Made by a program: the position numbers and the translations under genes | Origin: Allium sativum | Taxonomy: Eukaryota > Streptophyta > Magnoliopsida > Asparagales > Amaryllidaceae | Direction: 5' to 3' | Assembly: GCA_030737875.1 (NCBI GenBank) | Contig: CM060915.1 | Span: forward strand, 635,936,786 to 636,000,785 | Length of the DNA: 64,000 bases | In this document: one piece after another, positions 56,110 to 64,000 of the stretch | Position numbering within the stretch: position 1 is the stretch's first letter | Layout of the letters: each line of letters starts with the position of its first letter | Notes under the pieces: model-generated | Database searches by the model: none | What the model saw: only the letters and a program-made list of their open reading frames with translations | What the model was told of the DNA's origin: nothing

Positions 56110-56730
56110 AATCTATTTTCCAGCGATCGAAGTGAGTTCAGTACTATAAAACCATTTCTAAACATTTCCACTTTGAAATTCATTTCAAAATATAATTCAC
56201 ACTGCTTGTAAAACAAATTAAAATTTCCCAGGATCTTAAATTTTCCTTGTTTTTAATTCAAATCCGTTTACAAACACTTATCCAATTCTCCAGAGTTTTA
56301 ACTTCAATTTCTGGTTTAAATTTCAGATTTAACTCATCTGATTTCACGTATTTCACTTATATGAATTCTGATTGGTTATTTACATAACCATTTAATTTAT
56401 AATCTTACTCGATTATAATAACAACCAATATATCCAATATGTATCAAAATATACTTTGGGTAAACTTATTTTCATTTACCCTCTTTTCAAAACATATCGT
56501 GCCGACCCATCGTATTCGAGTGTTTAGTAATTCCTACCGATACAGTGGATCAAACTGATCGACCAGAACTCATAAACAACTCGACCAATAAACCACCACA
56601 ATATAAAACAATTTTTATATCAATAACAAATACGTTCACTCGTATATATACACTCAACTCAATCTAGGGTATTGCTAACCCTATCTCTACCGAGTCACGC
56701 CACAGAGCCAAGTTAATCAATTAACCTTCT
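56110..56730 (-). other. F2-1 leader between primer-binding site and hairpin
   Basis: AT-rich and non-coding. I see no gag-like frame or further array. Confidence 0.6.
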
Positions 56731-56742
56731 GCTCTGATACCA
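56731..56742 (-). other. F2-1 primer-binding site (initiator Met tRNA)
   Basis: The minus strand reads TGGTATCAGAGC, two bases after the 5' LTR end at 56745. Confidence 0.93.
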
Positions 56743-59700
56743 ACTGTAACGACCCGGATTTTCGGCGACTTTGGTTATCGACATAAACTCAATGTCGATA
56801 ACCAAAACATCAAAAAATCCTGGTAATTAGTGAAAGAAATTAGAGGGTGAGGATAGATAAGATAGAAATTTAGAATAGAAGAAGAAGAAGACAACATCAG
56901 AGTAACACGAATCTCACAGTGGAACGAATAACATATAATATATGTAACATAACTTTGAAATATACATCTGTATTTGAATATACATCATTATCAAAGTACA
57001 ACACTTACAACACAGCGGAAATAAATATAGCTATATGATCCTGAAACCTCCTGCTCCAGCTCTTCAATTATATCTGTAAATCCCGACTACTTGACTGCCC
57101 AGACAAATTTAGGCACCCAAGAGTTTAGGGAAAACAACAAAGTAAACTCCGGGTCAGTCATGGGACTGGTGTGAGTAAAACAGTTTAAAATAGTTCAAGC
57201 AGGTAATCGATATCTCATAAGACCACGCCGTATAACGGAACGGATTTTTCCCTTATGAGAATCCAAAATATCTTCATATCAAAAAACCTTTTTGATATTA
57301 TAATAATGCCTATCAACCACAGTATAATAATCATCTAGCAGAACGCTTTCATCTCACGTTCTACATGTATAGTATACAATCAAAACCGCAAGCACGTATT
57401 GGGTAATGGATTTCCAACTATGACAAGGTATGGAACCACCTATCGCTCGTGTACCTCTAGAGAGGAATACACTGGGTTCAACAAGAACATCTTGCAACCC
57501 AGCCACACATGACCGACCACTCATTTCGCTTGAGTGTATCGAATGTATATCACCAACAGTTGGGATCAGCAACCGTTTCCCGAATGGGACAGCATCAACA
57601 ATAGATTTTTAGAAGTAAATGAAACTCTAGATCAGGTGATCATACACCCTACTTCGGTGCGACCGACTTAGCCATGTTGCCTGCCCGATTTCTGTTATTT
57701 ACCGGTTGTGAGGCTAGAAGCTACGCTATATCATCACACCAGATTCACTTTGAATGCCACATCGTCAAATCCGTCAAATCACAGATTGACGTCCTCATCC
57801 ATACATTATGTGTTAGCTAAGAGAAGTTTCCTTCTCCGCTTCCACTCTTGGTACAGTTGGAGAAATCAATATACGTGATCGTCTGGAAATACTCTGTCAG
57901 ACATCCGTCCATACAAGTCATCCAGGAACAGGATGAACCGAAGGCACTATTCTGTAAACAGGATAGCCCTTGCATAACTCCGTCTTCAATTTCCTTTGGC
58001 ATATATGATTTGCAAAGCTTATGCCAATACAGAGTGGTTCTTTGGATAATAATCCAACCGGTCTCTCCATATTAACAACGTTAAAATGGTCAAAAACTTC
58101 GATAGTCTGTGATTTAACTATCGAAGAAAACAGGTGTGCAAACAACGATATCATTTCCAAATGGAAATTTATATCGATCAAACATCATTCAACACTTATC
58201 TCTTTATTTCATTAATTTACTTATCTCCTGCTTCCCTATATTCAATATTTCTTATTTTCTAAATTTGGAAAATATACGTTATTTATAATGGAAAACATTT
58301 CCATTTCTTGTTATCTTTATTAGAAAACATTTCTGGTTTCTTATTTGGAAAACATTTCCAAAGCTTCTTCATTGGACTTAGACAGATGTTTAAACCAACC
58401 CATCGCGATGCCAACTCAAACCATTTCCTTTACTGCCGATCCTTAACTAATCCCTAGTTAAAACGAAGCCAATCAAGTTGGGGTAGAACTACCTCTCAGA
58501 CCTTAACTGAACAACATTTCTAACTTTGAAATAGACAAAGTTCACTTTATATCCCTTTACTAACTTCCTTACTTAACCCTCCTTCGAATGGCTATTTTCG
58601 ATTGACTCTTTTCACTTAACTCTATTCGATTAACCCTTATCAATTAACTCTATTGGACTAACACTATTGGATTAACTCTATTTGACTAACGCTATTGATT
58701 TACTCATTTCACTTAACTCCTTTCGATTAAACTATATTCGATAACTCCTTTTTCTTTCTTCGAATAAACTATATTCGATTAACTCGTTTGCTTCTATTCG
58801 AATAAACTATATTCGATTAACTCCTTTTACTTTCTATTCGAATCGATTAACTAACATCGATTAACTTCTTTTCTTTTATTCGAATAAACTATATTCGATT
58901 AACTCCTTTTACTTTAACTCTAATCGATTTACAAACATCGATTAACTCCTTTTAACTATAACTATAATCGATTAAACTAACATCGATTAGCTCCTTTATT
59001 CTATTCGAATAAACTATTCATTTATAAAGATTTACTTTTAGTAACAGTTCTTCACTTTACAAATGATTTCCCTTTTTATTTACTTTCAAAATATTTCCTT
59101 TTATAAAATCTGTTGATTTTATAAACTCCCTTTATTTCAATATACATTGAAATAAATTCCTTTTACATCCCAGGGTCTTTTATGATATTTAAAATATCGA
59201 ATAAAAATGATCAACATCATTTCAACACACATAATCCATAACAGATTATATAACACATCATATATCACAATATATGAAAACAGTAAAATAAATGTTGAGG
59301 AATCCAGTTGGATTCCTCCAACCTGTCTCCCTGCATCACAGATGTTAAACAATATAGATAACATCACTTTCAGTTCCATATGATATATTCTGTTAAACAG
59401 AATCAATATAGAAATTCAACTAACTGACTAGCAGTTCAATCAAACAGTCAACATACAGTCAATCAGCCAATATTTAACAGTTCTAAAAACACAACATGAA
59501 TTTATAAACTGTTCAGAGTTAGTGAGATTTACTCACTTTGTCGGGAATCGTTAAATAACGATACCCGTTTAGCAGTTTTGTTCTGACGTTATTTTCCGTC
59601 ATATTTTCCAAAATCTTCGAATCATTTCAAACTAATCTCATGTTGTAGCCCCCGTCCGTGTGAATCCAACGTGACAAGCGGTTTGAAATTCTGATCACGG

Positions 59701-60140
59701 ATGTGCCAGATATTAACATTCAAAGTTTATACATTCATTAAAAATTTAAAGTACTAAATTTATTGGAAAACCGGGCCTTTCCATATCTAACTCGGCCCAT
59801 CTACTTGCTTCTATCTCCTCACATACTTCACGAAAGCCCAATTCGACTCCAGCTCCTAACATTACCCTTTCACGTTCACACATTTTCAACATCGCCGAAC
59901 TCATCTTCCATTTTTCTGAAAACACATTCCAGTAAAAACATTCCACTTCTCCTCCACTATTTCAATCAGTTGTGCTCTCTATATAACAACAATTACCATG
60001 CTTTTATCACGTCCACAGCTTTATTCATTGTTTTAAATGCAACCGCTACCTGTAGTATGCCTTCTTTCCTCTTCATGCACCACACTCCAGTTTTAACGCA
60101 GAAACAAAAACCGCCAGCTCCTTCACAAGATTCAAAACCC

Positions 60141-60413
60141 TCACCACCGTTCGCTTTTCTCTTCCGCCCATACCCTGTAACCCAAACCCCGCAGTAACAC
60201 TTCGAGCCTGACCCTCATGATTAAATCACCTGCGGCAAATACTGTATACCCCTGCTCGTCCATCCAAGATCGCCAGAGGCTGCGCCTTTCAGTCCCCAAC
60301 CCACGTTTCATCACTTGTACCTTCCATCTAACCCCTTTGCCTACGCAGAACCTCTCGCATGCCTCCATTCTTCTTGAGTAACTCGCTTGCAAGAAGCTCG
60401 ACACTAGCTCCAT
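60141..60413 (-). CDS. Possible 90-residue LTR frame, 5' LTR copy
   Basis: Same frame as 47783-48055, one residue different (Ala for Thr in the YTVFxAGD tract). It is the first ATG after the TATA box at 60592-60600. In the 5' LTR it would lie in the 5' leader of the element RNA. Function unknown; it may not be a gene. Confidence 0.25.
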   Translation of the reverse strand: MELVSSFLQASYSRRMEACERFCVGKGVRWKVQVMKRGLGTERRSLWRSWMDEQGYTVFAAGDLIMRVRLEVLLRGLGYRVWAEEKSERW

Positions 60414-60591
60414 CGCACCAACGTTTACTGTTCGGTCTCGCTTACGGGCCTCGTGTAAAGCAAGAAAGAAGTGGTGCAAAGTCTGAATATATATATGCTT
60501 TGAGATCTATAAATTTTATTGTATTAAGAAAAGTCTCGGTGGAAAATATGAAAGGTTCTTGCGAAGGAGAAAATCGAAGAAAAACTGTATG

Positions 60592-60600
60592 TATTTATAG
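60592..60600 (-). promoter_or_regulatory. TATA box of the F2-1 5' LTR
   Basis: CTATAAATA on the minus strand. As this is the 5' LTR, it is the copy expected to drive the element RNA. Confidence 0.72.
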
Positions 60601-61717
60601 CAGAGGAGGCTAAATGCTTAAGGGTTATGTTATAAAATTGTACAGGCAGCATTTGAGTGGAGAGGGGATAGAGGACGTAGCACATTTAAGTGGAGAGGAT
60701 TTGTGGCAGACGTGGCTAGGATATGTTCTTTAGATAAGCCTAGGTTAAAATCAATTCTTGTATGCTGGTCGGTGTCCACTAATTCATAAGTAATGTAAAC
60801 TTGTAGCTGCTTTATGATGTGGTCAAGTGGAGATCGTTCATATCTTGATAGCCTAGTTTTATTGCTTTTGCGTTTTAACTAGTCTTAGTGCTAATTTATC
60901 TACTCTTGGTTTTATCGAGTATACCCACTTTATAAAACTTCGTTCACATATAGATTGCCATCAACAGAAATAAAAATACCGTTGTGGTCAGCAAGGTGCC
61001 AGGATTCCAAAAATATAATAATACCGGTAGGTGGACTCATATTTTGAAACTTCAAAATGTTGATTTCAGGGTGCGAAATACTTCAAATAAAAAGTCGCTT
61101 ATTTAATTAATTAAAAATTATAGAAAAATTCTAAAAATTAAATTATCACTACGTCTCAAAAGAATCTTGTCTAAATTCAAAACCGCTATCTAGTTATAGC
61201 GAATAAACCGTTACGGTCGATAAACGATTCTATAGTGACTATATAAATATTTGATTTGGACATATCTCAAAATCTACACAATGAAATCCTGAATTTTCTC
61301 TTCAACTAGAAAGATATACTCCACCAGCTCCACACGTTTCTTGTTTCACAGAAATCCGGCTTAAAACGAATCCTGTACATTCAATTGAAGTTCGAATCGC
61401 CAAATAGCGAACTGCCGCGCCATTTCGAGCTCGTTTATAATTATATTATAAACCATACGTTCAACCGTCGACGATTGAATATATTCGTTATTCAAATTCA
61501 AATTCCAAGTTGAATGAAATATCACTGATGATCCGGTTCACACCATATCGTCATTTCAGCAAATTCTGATTATTTCAGAATTAGATATATTATTTAATTT
61601 ATTATTTTAATTAAATATTCATCATTATTTTATTCCACGACCATTATATCCTTTTAATCACCTTTTAAATAATTAAATAAATTAATTATAATACCTCTGC
61701 CAATGCGGGTCATTACA

Positions 61718-61722
61718 ACGGT
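61718..61722. repeat. Target-site duplication of F2-1, right (acggt)
   Basis: Matches 44382-44386 exactly. Confidence 0.97.
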
Positions 61723-63254
61723 GGTTGAAGACCGGAAGTCTTCACAACGTTTGGGTGATTACTGATGATCTTAATTGGGCTGTACACCCCAGATGAGGGA
61801 AACAGTTGGTGATCGTCCAGACATACTTGGAGATCGATGGATATGCGAGGAAAGTGCCTCCGGTTTCGTTCAGACCCAGAACAAACTTGTAAATGGATTG
61901 TTTGTCTGACATTGGATTTTATTCTGTGTTGATTGATCTCTATTAAATATACATCTGTTTGGCGGCAGAGAATTTATTCTCTTGCTTAACGCCCTTCTCT
62001 GAGACGTATGAGCTCAGAGGTTGTATATCGATGGACATCAGTCGCATGGCATGAATTGCCAGTGTGGCACGCGTAAGTGGCAATTGATCAAGGCTTCTGT
62101 TGAAAAGCAAAGTCTTGTGGTTGATGATAAAAGCACGGCCTGTGTGGCGTAGCTTTGTGTATAATGTGAATTCGCGAGCCACACACCTCGGTATGAGTCA
62201 AAAACGGGATAGTGACTGCAGGGAGAGAACGACGTTTCTTTCTAGCTAGGGTGGTGTCAGTGACCTACCAGCCCTGACATTTATATACTTTTCACCTATG
62301 TGGTTGTTGGAATGCGAGGCGCCTCGGATATAGGTCTGTAAGGACCGGGAAACGTGTGTTCAGGAATAACTAATCCTCCAAAGTTAGGTGAGGACCGGCC
62401 CTGAAGATCCAAGGATCATAGTGGGGTCCTGAGACATTTGATAGAGTGTCTCGAATCAGAGAGGAGCTTGCCCCTTGCCTCGACTCATGATGGAAATCCA
62501 ATTTCCAATACGTGATATTGCGGTTTTAATTGTAGAACTAGTATGGCGACATGATAGATGGTACCCATGCCGCCTATGATTGATATTTATGATTGAATTG
62601 TTTTGACACTATACACTTATTATAGTATCAAGTGATTTTCTTTAAACGTACCAAGCATGTTTGGCTATTATAAGGGAAAACCCTATCCTCCGGCTTGCGT
62701 TGCATTGTGTGATGGGACCTGGGTCTTATAATAGCTTCATTTTTTTCAAAGAGCATTGCGCTGTTTTGTTATATGCACTAGTATTCTTGGGAGGAAACCC
62801 GTTCCGTGTTCTACGGCGTGGTCCCTTGAATTACTCTCTTTTAAAGTAAAGTTTTAAATAACTGTTTTAGTTCTCACACCAGTCCCATGACTGACCTGGA
62901 GTTTATTGTTTTAACCTAAACTCTGGGTGCCCTTATTTTCGACACGGGCAGCTAGTAGTTTTGGTTTTGCAGATTTATATTCACAGGGTCCTGATTTACA
63001 GCTGGAACGATGCTCGGAAAGCTCTGTATCCGTGTATTACTTTCAGTTGTTTTTTGTATATTTTTCCGCTGCTATGTAATTTATTGTAATCTCTGATATT
63101 TATTGAATGTAATTTATTCGTTTATACTCTGTATATTCTTGTATCTGATGGAATTGTTGTAATAACAATGAAATGTTCTTCCGTTTGCGTTCTATTTTGT
63201 CTTGTCCTCAATTCTATCCATGCTTTCCTTCACCCGGAAGTTCGGGTCGTCTCA
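61723..63254 (+). repeat. F1-3 5' LTR, second part
   Basis: Continues the LTR after F2-1 with ggttgaagaccggaagtctt, matching F1-1 from about 6110. It includes the shared end module (62770-62960) and ends CGTCTCA. Confidence 0.93.
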
Positions 63255-63257
63255 GTT

Positions 63258-63269
63258 TGGTATCAGAGC
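63258..63269 (+). other. F1-3 primer-binding site (initiator Met tRNA)
   Basis: TGGTATCAGAGC, three bases after the LTR end. Confidence 0.93.
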
Positions 63270-63595
63270 TTTGGTTTACAGAGCTTGAGAACAAGACACA
63301 TTAGAACCATACGAAAGAATTCATCAGATATTGGATTAATAATATCCAATTAGAATGACTCGTTAGAGATAGGATCAGTAGTATCCTAGAACGAGTGTGA
63401 AGAGTATATTTTTCAAATAAAAACAATTTTGTTTTGAAAATTTAAATCGCTTTACACGAATTTGAATATTTATTTATTTCGAATTTGGACAATCGAGTAT
63501 ATAAAGATTTCGCGTATACGCGTCATGAACGTATATTCGAAGTTTTGATATACTAGATAGATATAGGATCACACTCTAGTTGCCTGGGGATAATT

Positions 63596-63619
63596 CTGAT
63601 AATGCTGCAGCGTTACCAG
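63596..63619 (+). other. Dimerisation-like hairpin with CTGCAG loop (F1-3)
   Basis: CTGATAATG pairs with CGTTACCAG (one G-T pair, one A-C mismatch) around the self-complementary loop CTGCAG (63605-63610). It occupies the same alignment position as 7993-8014 of F1-1 with compensating changes. Confidence 0.72.
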
Positions 63620-63887
63620 TATTTAGTTTCGAGTGACGAAGGTGTGGTTTCTATATAATTCCATCAGACTGGTGTGAGAACCAAAATTTACATAGATTTA
63701 TTTGTTGTGATTTGGCATCAAAAACATGATTTTCTGTATATATATCAAGTTATGAATTTGAAACGTTAATTCACTAATTGATTGATGGTTGTGTTGTTTG
63801 TTTATTTGTTTGATAATTTTGAACCATTTAGCCTAATAGTATCGAATATTGAATTGTATTGAAAATTGGTCACATTTGCTTGCATAT

Positions 63888-63969
63888 ACATGTACTTACA
63901 TTGAACAGTCATAGCAAGGAGGCTAGAGCAGAAGAATAAAATTTGTTTGCCCAACAAATAGGTACATGT
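63888..63969 (+). other. Conserved long stem enclosing a small hairpin (F1-3)
   Basis: Outer arms ACATGTAC (63888-63895) and GTACATGT (63962-63969). The inner hairpin ATTTGTT/AACAAAT with loop TGCCC (63941-63959) is perfect here. Confidence 0.55.
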
Positions 63970-64000
63970 TTACTATAATTTACTATTTTGTTTGGGTGAT

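Larger units (their letters stand above)
44387..61717 (-). mobile_element. F2-1: complete non-autonomous LTR retrotransposon
   Basis: This minus-strand element has two LTRs of 4,973 bp each (44387-49359 and 56745-61717) and a perfect 5-bp duplication. By hand I count roughly 75 base differences between the LTRs (about 1.5%) and no net length change, so it is one of the youngest insertions here. The internal region is 7,385 bp, or 2,990 bp without the F1 solo LTR inserted in it. It has a primer-binding site (56731-56742), polypurine tract (49360-49372), a palindromic-loop hairpin and two copies of the twin-hairpin cassette, but no gag or pol codons. It must have been copied by proteins of another element, plausibly an H2-like chromovirus with the same end modules. 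Confidence 0.95.
56745..61717 (-). repeat. F2-1 5' LTR (4,973 bp)
   Basis: Second copy of 44387-49359, same length, about 1.5% different by hand count. It keeps the 15-bp hairpin (56770-56806), the CGATTAACTCC repeats (58579-58998), the 90-codon frame (60141-60413) and the TATA box (60592-60600). Differences are denser in the first kilobase (roughly 2-2.5%) than in the middle. Confidence 0.95.
39754..64000 (+). mobile_element. F1-3: second F1 element, runs past the window end
   Basis: The 5' LTR (39754-44386 plus 61723-63254, about 6,165 bp without the insertion) has the same modules as F1-1 and is interrupted by F2-1. The LTR ends CGTCTCA at 63254 and is followed by a primer-binding site (63258-63269) and the first 745 bp or so of an internal region that aligns along its length with F1-1. 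No coding sequence is visible. The 3' LTR lies beyond the window. The insertion cuts H2 reverse transcriptase. Confidence 0.93.
63255..64000 (+). other. F1-3 internal region, partial and non-coding
   Basis: Aligns with 7653-8395 of F1-1 through the primer-binding site, the palindromic hairpin and the long stem. The window ends just before the twin-hairpin cassette would start. Confidence 0.9.

Overview
The window is AT-rich plant nuclear DNA made almost entirely of nested LTR retrotransposons. The evidence is chromodomain-bearing Ty3/gypsy (chromovirus) polyproteins, 12-nt primer-binding sites (TGGTATCAGAGC) fitting plant initiator-Met tRNA, TGTAA...CA termini, 5-bp target-site duplications (TSDs) and AAACCCTA telo-box motifs beside TATA boxes. 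The species cannot be told; a flowering plant with a large genome is likely. I see no host protein gene, tRNA, rRNA or CRISPR array.

Names used here: H1 and H2 are two decayed chromoviruses with gag/pol remains, both on the minus strand. F1 and F2 are two families of non-autonomous elements with very long LTRs and short non-coding internal regions.

Layout. H1: 3' LTR 1-658, integrase tail/chromodomain 1257-1635, rest of pol and gag 14737-18688, 5' LTR 18849 to about 21258. H1 pol is split by a complete F1 element, F1-1 (1636-14731; LTRs 6,017 and 6,040 bp, internal region only 1,039 bp, TSD caaac/ctaac). H2 starts about 21259 inside the H1 5' LTR. Its 3' LTR is split (21259-24134 and 35950-37258) by an F2 solo LTR (24135-35944, TSD tactt), which is itself split by a minus-strand F1 solo LTR (24909-29948, TSD gtggt). 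H2 pol (37357-39753) is cut by F1-3, which starts at 39754 and runs past the window end. The F1-3 5' LTR is split by a complete F2 element, F2-1 (44387-61717, minus strand, TSD acggt; both LTRs 4,973 bp). The F2-1 internal region holds another F1 solo LTR (50108-54497, TSD tgagc). Near position 52000 the DNA is therefore five insertions deep: H1 > H2 > F1-3 > F2-1 > F1 solo.

How the parts may work together. F1 and F2 carry no gag or pol but keep primer-binding sites, polypurine tracts and LTR promoters, so they must be copied by proteins made elsewhere. H2, which once encoded pol, shares LTR end modules and the polypurine-tract region with them, so its family is the best visible candidate helper. 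The F1 and F2 internal regions share conserved RNA-like structures. The most striking is a hairpin with a self-complementary six-base loop, seen in F1-1, F1-3 and F2-1 with a different palindrome each time and compensating stem changes. It resembles a retroviral dimerisation (kissing-loop) signal. A second shared cassette has two small hairpins and is present twice in F2-1.
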